Shown here: piece after piece, positions 22,011 to 33,973 of the stretch
Layout of the letters: every line of letters starts with the position of its first letter
Position numbering within the stretch: position 1 is the stretch's first letter
From: Avena insularis
Taxonomy: Eukaryota > Streptophyta > Magnoliopsida > Poales > Poaceae
Direction: 5' to 3'
DNA: 64,000 nucleotides
Assembly: GCA_023614405.1 (NCBI GenBank)
Contig: CM042697.1
Coordinates: forward strand, 157,394,149 to 157,458,148
Program-made: the position numbers and the translations under genes
The notes under the pieces: model-generated
What the model saw: the letters and a program-made list of their open reading frames with translations, nothing else
What the model was told of the DNA's origin: nothing
Database searches by the model: none

Positions 22011-23202
22011 TCAAGTGTAAAATGGCCGGAGTAGGCTCGCATTCCATGGGCGTTCTGTTTCCTTGTCTGAGCGATCTGCCTTGTTCTTCACCGGCTGCTG
22101 GGCGTCGATCAGATAATATGAATTATTTTGAAGCGCCCGGCTGACGATGAATGGGCCTTCCCATTGTGCGGATAGCTTGTGCATTCCTTTTGTGCTCTGG
22201 ACCAGGCGCAGCACCAGATCTCCCTCACGGAAAGAGGTAGGCCGGATCTGGCTGGCGTGGTACCGGCATAGGTCTTGCTGATCTGGACAAAGCTAACTCT
22301 CGCGCTTCCTCGAGCAGGTCCACAATGTCCTCTCGTGCTTCTTTGGCCTCCTGCTCCGTGTAGAGCTGCTTGCGGGGTGCGTCGAACTAGATGTCTGTAG
22401 GGAGAACTTCCTCTGCCCCATAGACGAGGAAGAATGGGGTGAAGCCGGTTGAGAGGTTGGGGGTGGTGCGTAGGCTCCAGAGCACGGCCGACAATTCCTC
22501 TATCCAGCATCCAGGTGATGTGATCAGTGGTTCGATCAGCCTTGGCTTGATTCCGGCTAGGACCAGTCCATTAGCGCGCTCACACTGTCCGTTGGTCTGT
22601 GGGTGCGCGACGGATGCCACGTCCAGGCGGATGCCCTTCTCTCCGCAGAAACGAGCGAAAACTCCTTTCGCGAAGTTGGTTCCGTTGTCTGTGATGATGC
22701 TGTGCGGGTAGCCGAATTGGATGATGATGTCCGTGAAGAACTTGATCACCGTCGCTCCGTCCAGCTTCTTGATGGGATTTGCCTCGATCCACTTGGTGAA
22801 CTTGTCCACGGCTACGAGTAGGTGCGTCATGCCGGATCGAGCTGTTTTGAACGGCCGAACTATGTCTAGCCCCCAGACTGCGAATGGCCAGGTGATTGGT
22901 ATCGTCTTTAGTGCTACAGACGGTGTGTGCTTTAGCTGGCTGAATCGCTGACCAGTTGCATGTTTTGACCAACTCTCAGCGTCCTTCAGCGCTATGGGCC
23001 AGTAGAAACCATGGTGAAGAGCCTTGGATGCTATTTCCCTTGATGAAGCGTGGTGGCCGCATTCACCCTGGTGTATGTTAGATAGGAGCCTGGTTCCCTC
23101 CTCTTGGCTTACACATCGCTGATAGATGCCCCCGACACTGCGCTTGTACAACTCGTTGTTGATGATGGTGTAGGCACTTGCTCTTCGCCGCACTTGTCGC
23201 AC
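22011..23202 (-). pseudogene. Tat-1 integrase
   Basis: The piece from 23202 to 22387 holds the integrase core: GLDIVRP (first Asp), TDNGTNF (second Asp) and QTNGQCERANG (Glu), with the usual FTKWIEA block between. The N-terminal zinc finger keeps HH but the two Cys positions read WSKHATGQRF, so the finger is damaged. C-terminal remains continue to about 22011 in shifted frames. A stop at 22387-22389 ends the main frame. Confidence 0.85.
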
Positions 23203-23351
23203 TGACAGTTCCTCCGTCGGGAGTTCGCCCAGTCGGGTGTTTCCCGAATGGTGTGCACCGTCTGCATGATGAGCTTAATCTCCTCACGAATGGCGGGCTC
23301 TGGAACGTCGGGAGGCTTGTCGGGTGGTAGCTTGCTGGTGTCGATTGCGGG

Positions 23352-24422
23352 CTAGTTCGCGGCAGTCCTCGGGTGCGGCGAGGCAGTCCTCGAGTGCGGC
23401 GCGACAGTCCCCGGGTGCGCCGCGGCAGTCCTCGGTTGCGGTGAGGCAGTCCTCGGGTGTGCAGACCAGTCCTCGGTAAGGCGAGGCAGTCCCGGTGCGC
23501 GGCAGTCCCTGTGCGTCACGTAGTCCCAAAGGTGCGGCACCGCGGTTGTTCCTGGATCTGCATTCAGTACGATGGAGTTGGACTCTGGTGACGGAGTGAT
23601 GGAAGCCTTGCGGAGGTGTTCGAGGGAGACTCCAGGCGGTATGGTCTGTCTTATTGAGCCAACCCTGGCCAAGGGGTCATCGGCTTCGTTGTTGGCTCTA
23701 GGTACGTGGTGGAACTCACATCCTTCGAAACGGTAGAGAGCCATGTTTGCGTCCCTTGCGTCCCACTCACCGGATACCTGTTGCACCACCAGGTCCAAAT
23801 CTCCAAAGCATAGTACCCTCTGGATACCTATCTGCTTGGCCATCTTGAGCCCATGGATGAGCGCTTCATATTCGGCGATGTTGTTGGATGCCTTGAAGTG
23901 GATATGGAGGACGTACTCCAGTCGGTCGCCTTTGGGCGAGGTTATCAAGATTCTGGCTCCGAGTCCTCCTCGCATCTTGGAGCTATCGAAGTGTAGCTTC
24001 CAGTAAGTTGAATCAGGCACTAGTGGGATGTACTGTGTCTCCGCCCAATCAACGATGAAATCGGCCAGTGCTTGGGACTTGATCACTGTCCGTGGCTCGT
24101 AGTGGATGTTATGCGCAGCGAGCTCGATGGCCCATTTTGCCACGCGCCCGGTGGCATCCTTGTTGCCGATAATTTCTGCAAGCCGGGCCAATGCCACTAC
24201 CCGGATGGAGTGGTCTTGGAAGTAGTGCTTGTGTTTCTTGGTGGCCATGTACACGCCATACATTAGCTTCTGGTAGTGGAGGTAGTTCTGCTTGGAGAGC
24301 GATAGTACCTCGCTCAGGTAGTATACTGGGAGCTGGACCGACTGGGCCTTCCCCTCCTCTGGCCTTTCCACTACCAGTACCAAGCTAACCACTCTGTTTG
24401 TGGCAGCGATGTACATCAGCAT
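23352..24422 (-). pseudogene. Tat-1 tandem RNase H region
   Basis: The 356-codon frame begins near the end of the Gypsy RNase H (QNYLHYQKLMYGVYMATKKH). It continues into a second RNase H-like domain (YWKLHFDSSKMRGGLGA, then NIAEYEALIHGL, then FGDLDLVVQQ), the archaeal-type RNase H that characterises Tat elements. The second domain keeps D, E and D positions. The frame ends in a proline/arginine-rich seven-residue repeat encoded by the minisatellite at 23361-23519. Confidence 0.85.
23361..23519 (-). repeat. 21-bp minisatellite in the RNase H-integrase linker
   Basis: Units begin at 23361, 23382, 23403, 23424 and 23445 at exact 21-bp spacing (GGCAGTCCTCGGGTGCGGCGA type), then three shortened units follow to about 23519. 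In the minus-strand polyprotein frame the unit encodes a PHPRTAA-like heptad. Confidence 0.92.
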
Positions 24423-24539
24423 AGGCTCCTTTGCTGCTGGAGCCGCCAGAATGGGCGGTTAGGTGAGCATGCGCTTGAGGTCTCGGAAAGCTTCGTCTGC
24501 CTGAGCTGTCTAGATGAACTTGTCCGTCTTCTTCATCAG

Positions 24540-25373
24540 CTAGTATAGGGGAAGGGCTTTCTCACCCAGCCGGCTGACGAATCGGCTGAGGGAGGCCAGG
24601 CACCCGGTGAACTTCTGTATGTCGCGCAGGCTCTGCGGCAACTCCATGCGCTCAATGGCTCCGATCTTCTCCGGGTTCGCCTCGATTCCTCGCTCAGAGA
24701 TGAGGAAACCCAGGAGCTTGCCGGCTAGGACACCGAACACGCACTTTTCTGGGTTCAACTTGATCTGGAAATGGCGGAGGTTGTCGAATGTTTCCTTCTG
24801 ATCCTCGAGGAGTGTGTGCTGCTCCTTGGTCTTGATGATGACGTCGTCAATGTAGGCGTGCATGTTTTTGCCGATCTGCGTCTGCAGGCATTTTTGCATG
24901 CAGCGCTGATAGGTTGCTCCTGTGTTCTGCAAGCCAAATGGCATGGTGGTGTAGCAGTAAGCTCCATATGGGGTTATGAATGATGTCTTTATTTGATCGG
25001 TTACATTGAGCTTGATCTGGTGATATCCTGACTAAGCGTCCAGAAAAGAAAACAAATCACGCCCGGCGGTGGAGTCGATGACTTGATCAATCCGCGGTAG
25101 AGCGAAAGGTTCCTTGGGGCATGCCTTGTTGAGACTAGTGTAGTCAACACACATGCGCCATGTCTTGTTCTTCTTCGGCACCAGCACCGGGTTGGCGAGC
25201 CATTTCGGGTGGAAAACTTCCATGATGAAGCCGGCTGCGAGCAGCCATGTGATCTCCTCATTGATGGTTCTTCTTTTTTCTTCTGCAAAGCAGTGTAAAG
25301 ATTGCTTGACCGGCTTCGCGTCTGGTCGAACGTGAAGAGAGTGCTCGGCGAGTTCCCTCAGGACACCTGGCAT
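24540..25373 (-). pseudogene. Tat-1 reverse transcriptase
   Basis: Two open pieces (25373-25032 and 24944-24540) carry the Gypsy RT: NPVLVPKKNKTWRMCVDYTS, LPRIDQVIDS, MPFGLQNTGATYQR and AYIDDVIIKTK (the catalytic box reads YIDD). A TAG at 25032-25034 in the FLDA-SGYHQ block, and a second stop before 24540, interrupt it. The RNase H frame follows after about 120 bp. Confidence 0.87.
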
Positions 25374-25436
25374 GTCTTTGGGGCACCATGCGAAAATGTC
25401 CCGATTCTCACAGAGGAAATCGACGAGCGCGCGTTC

Positions 25437-26030
25437 CTATTTGCTGTCCAGGCCATCTCCGACCAGGACGAACTTGCTTGGGTCCTCCTCGTTTAGCAGG
25501 ATCTTCCTTGTTCCTTGCGAGGGCTTGAACTGTGATTCTCCAACCGGTTTGCGTTCTCCAGCCGGCATATCCTTCTGTAGAGCCGCCATGTTCTGCATTA
25601 TGACGCGTTTCTCCTCAGCGATGATCATTGCTTCAGCTAGCTTGGAGCCGTCTGAGGCGCACTCGATCGAATGCTTGTAGCATCCATCGACGGTGATCAC
25701 TCCCTTTGGGCCTAGTATGGCGTGGTACGCGTAGTTAGGTACTCCCATGAATTTGGTGATGGCTGGGCGCCCTAGTATGGCGTGGTAGGCGCTGGAGAGG
25801 TTCACAACCTCGAACCAGATTGGTTCATGACGGAAGTTGTTCTCAATGCCGAAGATGACGTCCAGCCGGATCTTGCCGATTGGCGAGTGCGACGGACCTG
25901 GTACCGCTTCGTGGAACGAAGTACTTGAGGGCGGCAACTGGGACTAGCTGATGCCGACCGGCTCAAGGCTGCTGCGGTACAAGAGGTTGATGCTGCTACC
26001 GCCATCGATCAACACACGGGAGAAGCGGCA
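25437..26030 (-). pseudogene. Tat-1 aspartic protease
   Basis: The active-site block VLIDGGSSINLLY lies at about 25975-26015, the DGG form usual in this lineage. The following frame (25937-25437) contains a WFEVVNLSSAYHAILGRPAI block typical of the domain's second half. Part of it (YHAILG) is duplicated, and a stop at 25938-25943 separates the pieces. Confidence 0.8.
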
Positions 26031-27489
26031 TGAGTGCTTATTGGAAATGATGATAGGTTCAAGGACCAGTGCATAGCTGCCAAGGTTTGGCAACACAGCC
26101 GGCTGATCTTCCTTGATCCAAGTGATCTCCTGGTCCGACCAATGCAGGTATTGGGGGACGGGAGGGACGATTGCGTTCACCTCCGCCTCGCGCCTCCGCT
26201 TGGCGTGCTTTGTTTCCGGCTCCGTGAGGCACTTGTCGCGGGTAACCGTCCTCTTCATCATAGTGGCGGTTGCGTTGCTCCCTGTTGTCCACGGTGGAGG
26301 TGGTGGTGGGAGCCCACCGTCTTTGGCCATCTTCTTCGGCCAGCTGCACTGGTGTGTTGTGTGGTTCGCGGGCTTGCTTCCGCCGCTGTGGAACTTGCAC
26401 GGCCCATCGAGCATGGAATCAATGGTGTACTTGGGCCAAGGCGGCCTATCGTCCGGTCTCTGCCTCCGGCTGCTGCCTACAGTCGGGTCCTCATGCACGA
26501 CGACTACTTGCTTGGTGTTGTATCGGCTGTCCGGTTGGTCGTCTTTCCTCTTGCCATGGAGGTTGTCATGGCCGTGCCGTCTGGGATGATGGTCGCCAGG
26601 CTGGCGGCGCTCCGCCTGCTTGTCGGTGACGATTTGGCCTTGGTCGTCCACCACGATGGGCTTCTTCATGGCCGCGTCAGCGGTGGCATTCTTGCCCGTG
26701 ATAGCCATGACCTAGGCCATGGTTTGCGGGTCTGCCCGGCTGAGCTTATGCTTCAGCATGGTGCCGTCTCGGCAGTCGTTGGTGAAGAAATCTATCGCCT
26801 GGTGCTCGCGCACCCCTTCGCACGATTTGTGCATGCTAGTCCACCGGGTGCGGTAGGCGCGGTCGGGCTCGTCCTTGCCATACACGCAAAGGGCAAGCTC
26901 GCGAGGTCAACCCGGACGCTTGTATGTTCCGGTGAAGTTGCGAATGAATGCTTCTTCTAAGTCAAGCCAGGCGTTGATGCTGTTGTCGGGGAGGCTGTTG
27001 AGGCATGTTCTTGCCGAATCGATGAGCATGAGGGGGACGTAACGGACAGCCAGGTAGAGGTTTCCGTTGGCGATTCCCACTGCGGTAGTGTAATCCACCA
27101 ACCAATCCTTAGGCTTGACCGTTCCCTTGTACTTTGGCATATCCCTTGGAAGCGAAAAACCCTTCGGAAACGGTTCATTCCGGATGGGCGGGCCGAAACA
27201 CTTTGGTCCAGCCGGACTTTCCTCTTCCAGCGTGGGTGATTGCACTAGGATGTCGATGCGCTCGCGCGCGTCAGCCGCTTCTCGAGGGCCAAGCCGGCCC
27301 TTCAGGCGTAATGCAGGCGGGTCCTTGTTTGTGTCTGCTCCTTCATCAGGGCGCATGTCTTCTTCCCCTGGGAAGCTCCTGCTACCGGAGCGTGGCTTAC
27401 TCTAGAAGCGGCGGCGTCTCGGTTGTGGCAGCCACGGTTGCCGGATTCGCCACGTGGGCGGCTATTTTGTCCGACTCCTCCTGGGGAAG
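26031..27489 (-). pseudogene. Tat-1 gag, C-terminal part
   Basis: The piece 27356-26907 carries the retrotransposon gag block ending in AWLDLEEAFIRNFTGTYKRPG. The piece 26708-26031 is a basic, histidine-rich tail leading to protease. Frameshifts and stops lie near 26707-26906 and 27357-27420. The 5' part of gag lies beyond the insertion, at 33974-34853. The long plus-strand frames here are side effects of high GC. Confidence 0.8.
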
Positions 27490-28989
27490 TGATGTCTACG
27501 CACTTCTATTCATGTAGACAATTGTTGGGCCTCCAAGTGTAGAGGTTTGTAGAACAGCAGCAAGTTTCCCTTAAGTGGATTACCCAAGGTTTATCGAACT
27601 CAGGGAGGAAGTGGTCAAAGGTATCCCTCTAAAGCAACCCTGCAATTAAGATACAAGAAGTCTCTTGTGTCCCCAACACACCCAATACACTTTTCAGGTG
27701 TATAGGTGCACTAGTTCGGCAAAGAGATAGTGAAATACAAGTGGTAACAGTGCCAAAAAATAGCTTATGACTTGTTGTTGACGTGGGGCAACGTGTGTGA
27801 TTGAGGTAAAGACTAAAGCAAGCAAACATGCAACAGATCTAGTAGCAAACAGTGTTTCAATGTTTAGAAACAAGGACTAGGGATCATACTTTCACTAGTG
27901 AACACCCTCTCATACAAATATCCTCTCTTCATGATACTACTCTTAACTACTCTCCGGTTGGACACTCTAATCATCGGTAGGGCTATAACAGCACTCCTCA
28001 AAGTCCGACTTCCCCAATCTATATAACCCCACACCGTCACCTTGAGCGCTAGATGGTTCCAACAAACACCACAATTTCATAGAGACATCCAACTACAAAT
28101 ATAACTCATAACAAATATTCAATCTAGCCCAAGTGCCACACACGGTATGCATGCTGTCACTTTCACACACGTGGGGAAAAGCATAGATCTATTAAAGCAC
28201 AAAGAGTATTTATGTAGACTCAAGCCTACGTGCCACCATGGCATGCACGCTGTCACTTTCACACACATGGGGAGAGCAGAGATCTAATGAAGCACTTGAG
28301 TAGAAAGGTAGATCTACTTGATTACAAAGCTCATGACCACAAGATCATGCATAGAGAGATAGATGAACACGTAGCTACCGGTAGAGCCCTTAGCCTCGAG
28401 GAAGAACTACTCCCTCCTCATCATGGGAATCAGCAACGATGATGAAGATGGCGGTGGAGATCGATGGAGATGGTTTCGGGGGCACTTCCCCGTCCTGGCA
28501 GGGTGCCGGAACAGAGACTTTCTATCCCCCGAATCTCCCTTTCGGTGGTGGCGGCACTATGGAGGTTTTCGTGGATTTCTTCTGGATGCCCTAGGGTTTT
28601 TGGGTCGGAGGCTTCTTATAGGCGCAAGAATCAAGGTCGGTGGGGGTCCAGGGGGCCCACACCCCCTGTGGGCGCCTCCAGGGCTTGCCCGCTCCTAGGG
28701 GGGTTAGTCCACCCTGTGGCCCCCCTCTGGATCTGCTTCGTGGTTCCGTGTTGCTCCGGGAAAAATAATAACTTTGGCTTTTGTCCCGTCCAATTCCGAG
28801 AATATTGATTTTCTGCCTTTCTGGAACCAAAAACAGAAGAAAACATACAACTGGCATTGTGGCATCTTGTCAATAGGTTAGTTCTAGAAAACATGTAAAA
28901 AGCACCTCAAAGTGTAGACAAAGCAAAGCAAAGTAGATACTAAACAAGCATGGAGCATCAAAAATTATAGATACGTTTCCGACGTATCA
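27490..28989 (-). repeat. Athila-like element 3' LTR
   Basis: This 1.5-kb LTR retains a minus-strand TATAAGAAG at about 28612-28620. It pairs with 32632-33973, which lacks that segment. The polypurine tract follows at 28990-29004. Confidence 0.88.
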
Positions 28990-31714
28990 AGCATCCCCAA
29001 GCTTAACTCCTGCTCACCCTCGAGTAGGTAAGTGATAAAAACAATAATTTTTGAGGTGACATGCACCCTCACAATAAAGATCTAACCATTTGCAAGCATT
29101 GAAAGCTGGGATCAAAGAACTCTAAACATGTGCATGAAAGATGAAGTTCTAACAATAGGACATAGTAACTATGCATGCAACATGACAAACTACAAACAAA
29201 GATCATGAATAACATGCATTAAAAACGTTTGTTTGTATCACATACAGAAAACATAGCATAGTGGCAATCATCTTGTCCCTCATAGAGTGGCAAATAGATG
29301 CATAGGACACCTTCAAAGTTCATAAGGGTGACTAGAAACAAATAGCACAAGAACAAGTAATATCACAATATGCATCAATCAATAAGCTTTGGAACACTGC
29401 ACACAGAATGAAAACTATGCTCTCTTAATGGTGCCTAAAGGTAGAAGGTGGAGACTCAATAGTGGTTGAAGAAAGACCTTTTATAAAGGAAGCAGGGATT
29501 TCAAGTTTCAAAAAGAGCTTCCAAAAATTATGGTACTTGTTAGCTTTCAGCCCTCATTGCCCCTATCATAAGCATCTTGAAGTGATTAAGGTTAAAGTGA
29601 ACAAAGATGGAGTATATGCTTGACGAAGTATAAGTTGCAATCTCAAGTCCCTTGAATACGAGGGCCACACCTCATGCTACTCAACTTCAGTCACCTGTAA
29701 GTTCTTGTCATTGTAAGTATTTGCATATCATTGAGAACCGCCAACGTGGTACCCCTTGCACATGGTACATGAGCTTTCCCATAACCAAAATGACAAGGCA
29801 AGCAGACAATGTGCATCTCAGCAATCTTCTTATTTACCATGGGAATATGGTGCTTTTTCTCTCTTTCCTCTTTTCTCAATGTGTCTCTTTTTTTACAAGA
29901 AGAATGCTTCATAGATGTCACTATAGTTATGCTGCAAGTTTCCACCATGATAAGGCATGGCTTAGGCTAGCAGCCCAGGCGTTTCTCTAACACAGGATAC
30001 AAACTTCATGGACTTACAAGTTCCCTTTTTATTATACACCGGTGACATCCATAGACAAAAAAACATGATATCAACTGAGTATAAAGTACAAGTGCAATGT
30101 TGAAAATGTTCCCCATGACAACATGGTTCTGCTAATTCCAACGTATAAGTGCAAGCATATACAACATAGAAGACACAATGGTTCAAGTTTATTAGGGGCA
30201 AAGATTATAAAATATGCCATCAAGTTTGTGAGGGCTTTAATCACTAAGTTTTCACATAACAAAATACTTTTTTAATCGGAAGATACCTGAAAACAAGAAT
30301 ATAGTTGGAATGGTGTAACACACCATGCATATGAGTTTATAGTGGACACTTTAGAATAACTTGGTTTCTTGGGGGTTGGAAGCATGAGTAGAACTTACTC
30401 ATACAAGTGGATGCTAGCAAAAGACTGGGAGCAACCAACTAAGAGAGCATAATGGACATAATCATGCAGTGCAACAAAGCATATTAATCTAAGCAAAGAG
30501 TGGTACTACAAGTCAAGGAATAAATGATCATAGAGGCTAACGGTGACTTGTGAGAGTCATAACATGGCGTGAGCATGTGCCAAGTCAACCTAAGCAAAGC
30601 ATCAAAAGAGAATACCACAATACTATGCTTTTGCATGCTAAAACAACGCATAATTTATTCTAGGCACACTAAGCAATCCCAATTGTTTGGAACAAGACAT
30701 GCTACAACAATAATCACTAAGCATAATGCTAAAAAAACACCTAGCATGTCATGCTAGAGTCTAAGTCACAGTCAATGCAAGCTCCTCTTGCACTTCAAGC
30801 AAGAACTTACTACTCCTTTCCAAACACCAAGCAACTTATTTGCAAAACAACACAGCGAGAATGGGGGTCCAAACTACTTAAGAAAACTAAACAAACTAAG
30901 AAAAAGCAAACGAAAACTAAGACGCTCCAAGAACAACATAACTGTGCATGAAACAATAAAAAACGAAGTGTCTAGATAGACCTGAGCTTTTTATTGATGA
31001 AGAAGGGGATGCCTTGGGAATCCCCAAGCTTTGACGCTTGTACCTTTTGGATATTTCTTGGGTTGACACCATGGTGGCATACCCAAGCTTGAGATTTTGT
31101 CCATTCTTCATCTTATTGCATCATTCTTTCTTTACACCTGAAATTTTTCCTTCATACAAAACTTCACACAATCTTCATTAGCAACATTAGCTTATTCAAA
31201 AGATATTAGACCACTGTCAAAGCTTTGGAACATCAAGGCTTTTCACTAAAAACACAAGATACTGTATTAACTCCTTCAAAAATCTCAATTTACCCGAAGA
31301 GAAATCAAAAAGGAATCAACAAGAAGCAAATGCAAATAATGGAAGAAATCTGTCAAAACAGAGCAGCAGGTAGAAACCGATTATTTCAGACATCTTGTGT
31401 TGCTCAAATAAAAAAGTGTTGAACTAACGAAAGTTATCTAACATACTGGGGGATTTATTCGTAAATTTTGAGATCAATCCCAGTTACAGAGCCTCCTCAC
31501 GAATGTTTTTGGTGGAGGACAGAAATCTGTTTCGGGACAGCGGCTCCCCAAATCTTACTTCCATCTCATTAGAGGTCATTCTTGGCACAAAAAGCAAACA
31601 AAAATATAAGGAGAGGTCATTAAAGAAGTAATAACTTCCAAGACTCAATAAAACTCTTGGGTTATCTCCCAACAAGTACTTTTCTTTAATGCATTTAAGT
31701 TAGGCATGATAGTT
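28990..31714 (-). other. Non-coding internal region of the Athila-like element
   Basis: The sequence is AT-rich with no open frame longer than about 115 codons on either strand and no retrotransposon motif in translation. I see nothing beyond the polypurine tract at its left end. Elements with a non-coding interior depend on an autonomous relative. Confidence 0.7.
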
Positions 31715-32497
31715 TCAAAGATGCTCACATAAGAAATATGAATTTAAGTAAAAGAGAGCATCAAGAAGCAAATTCAAAACACATTTAAGTCTAACCCACT
31801 TCCTATGCATAGGAATCTTGTAAAGAAACAAGTCATGAAAGCACAAATCAACAAGCATAGGAAAGCAAAACAAGTGCAACTTCAAAAATTTCAACATAAA
31901 GAGGGGAAACTTAATATTGTTGAGATACATAAGACCATGTTTCCCTCTCTCATAATAACTTTCAGTAGAATCATGAATGAAATTAACAATATAACTATCA
32001 CATAAAACATTGCTATCATGAGCCACTTGCATAAAATAATTATTACTCTCCACATAAGCATAGTCATTCTTATTAATTGTAGTGGGAGAAAATTCAAGAA
32101 AATAGCTATCATTATTATTCTCATCACCATAATCATCAAATATAGGAGGCATATTGTAATCACAATTAATGTTCTCCTAAATAGTAGGTGGATGGAAAAT
32201 ATCATACTCATCATTGTAATCATCATATATGGGAGGTTTGGTATCCTCGTAAGCAATAGAATAGCTATCTTCCAAAGCTGGGGAACTAAAAAGATCATTT
32301 TCATAAAAACTAGCTTCCCCAAGCTTAGAATTTTCCATAGCATTAGGAATAATGGTGTTCAAACGATTCATACTAATAACATTGCTATTAGCATGCAAAT
32401 AAAGTTCCATAGGTTTTTTAATTTTCTCTTCAAACATTTCATGTCCTAACTCAAGATAAACACTATAAAGCTCTCTAATTTTGTTGTTGTTTTCCAT
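31715..32497 (-). pseudogene. ORF of unknown function after the primer site, one in-frame TAG
   Basis: ATG at 32497 lies about 105 bp after the primer site. The frame runs 260 codons to 31715 with a single TAG at 32177-32179, after which the same frame stays open. Features are a charged N-terminus, an acidic Tyr/Asp-rich middle with two similar blocks (PPIYDDYNDEYD and PPIFDDYGDENN), a His/Cys-containing block, then a hydrophobic segment (FPLFMLKFLKLHLFCFPMLV) near the C-terminus that could span a membrane. I recognise no gag, env or host domain. It could be a divergent gag-like or env-like protein. Confidence 0.6.
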
Positions 32498-32603
32498 TAA
32501 TCCTAACTAGTGAAAACAAGAAACAAAAAGACAAAACTACAGAATCTAAAGGAAATAACTTCGAGCACTCACACCAGAGGGTGTGAGTACCTTTTACCTT
32601 ACC

Positions 32604-32621
32604 TCCCTGGCAACAACGTCA
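32604..32621 (-). other. Athila-like element primer binding site
   Basis: The minus strand reads TGACGTTGTTGCCAGGGA ten bases inside the 5' LTR. It matches the Athila-type TGGCGCCGTTGCCGGGGA at most positions; the differences are G-to-A or C-to-T. Confidence 0.65.
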
Positions 32622-32631
32622 GAAAAGAGCT

Positions 32632-33973
32632 TGATGTCTACGCACTTCGATTCTTGTAGACTATTGTTGGGCCTCCAAGTGTAGAGGTTTGTAGAACAGC
32701 AGAAAGTTTCCCTTAAAGAGATTACCCAAGGTTTATCGAACTCAGGGAGGAAGTGGTCAAAGGTATCGCTCTCAAGCCTCCAAGTGTATAGGTTCACTAG
32801 TTCAGCGAAGAGATAGTGAAATACAATTGGTAACCGTGTCAAAAAATAGCTTCTAACTTGTTGTTGACGTGGGTCAACGTGTGTGAGTGAGGCAAAGACT
32901 AAAGCAAGCAAACATGCAACATATCTAGTGTCAGACGGTGTTTCAATGTTTAGAAACAAGGCCTAGGGATTATACTTTCACTAGTGAACACTCTCTCATA
33001 TAAATATCCTCACTTCATGATATTACTCTTAACTACTCTCCGGTTGGACACTCTAATCATCGGTAGAGCTATAACAGCAGTCCACAAAGTCCGCCTTCCC
33101 CAATCTAGATAACCGCACACTATTATCTTGAGCGCTAGATGGTTCCAACAAACACCACAATTTCATAGAGACATCCAACTCCAAATATAACTCATAACAA
33201 ATATTCAATCTAGCCAAAGTGCCACACACGGTATGCACGCTGTCACTTTCACACACGTGGGGAAAAGCATAGATCTATTAGAGCACAAAGAGTATTTATG
33301 TAGACTCAAGCCTAAGTGCCGCCATGGCATGCACGCTGTCACTTTCACACACATGGGGAGAGCAAAGATCTAATGAAGCACTTGAGTAGCAAGGTATATC
33401 TACTTGATTACAAAGCTCATGACCACAAGATCATGCATAGAGAGAGAGATGAACACATAGCTACCGGTAGAGCCCTTAGACTCGAGGAAGAACTACTCCC
33501 TCCTCATCATGGGAATCAGCAACGATGATGAAGATGGCGGTGGATATCGATGGAGATGGCTCTAGGGGCACTTCCCCGTCCCGACAGGGTGCTGGAACAG
33601 AGACTTTCTGTCCCCTGAATCTCCCTTTCGGTGGAGGCGGCTCTACAGAGGTTTTCGTGAATTTCTTCTTGCCCGCGCCTAGGGGGGTTTGGCCACTCTA
33701 TGGCCCCCCTCCGGCTTTGCTTCGTGGTTCCGTGTTTCTCCGGGAAAAATAATAACTTTGGCTTTTGTCCCATCCAATTCCAAGAATATTGATTTTTTGC
33801 CTATCTGGAACCAAAAACAGAAGAAAACATTCAACTAGCACTGTGGCATCTTGTCAATAGTGTAGTTCCAGAAAACATGTAAAAAGCACCTCAAAGTGTA
33901 GACAAAGCAAAGTAAAGTAGATACTAAACAAGCATGGATCATAAAAAATTATAGATATGTTTCCGACGTATCA
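32632..33973 (-). repeat. Athila-like element 5' LTR, internally deleted
   Basis: This copy is about 160 bp shorter than its partner. A major gap of roughly 110 bp near 33675 removes the TATA box seen at 28612-28620; another loss near 32775 removes about 50 bp. As the 5' LTR it would have to drive transcription, so the element is probably silent. Confidence 0.85.

Larger units (their letters stand above)
27490..33973 (-). mobile_element. Athila-like non-autonomous LTR element nested in Tat-1 gag
   Basis: LTRs at 27490-28989 and 32632-33973 share TGATGTCTACGCACTTC starts and GACGTATCA ends. The primer site (TGACGTTGTTGCCAGGGA) looks like a C-to-T/G-to-A decayed form of the Athila-type tRNA-Asp site. 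The polypurine tract AAGCTTGGGGATGC adjoins the left LTR, so it reads on the minus strand. There is no protease, RT or integrase, only one ORF after the primer site. The flanking pentamers GGAAG and ACGAT do not match, so there is no target duplication. Confidence 0.85.

Noticed and set aside
23361..23519. CRISPR-like array
   Set aside because: Units are contiguous 21-bp repeats with no spacers, inside a retrotransposon frame in a plant genome.
26034..26960. 308-codon plus-strand open frame opposite Tat-1 gag/protease
   Set aside because: It lies exactly antisense to the gag tail and protease, in GC-rich sequence, and shows no domain. It is a side effect of the codon usage of the real minus-strand frame.
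32018..32449. 143-codon plus-strand frame rich in Ile
   Set aside because: It is antisense to the ORF at 31715-32497. AT-rich codons such as AAT and GAT read as ATT and ATC on the other strand.
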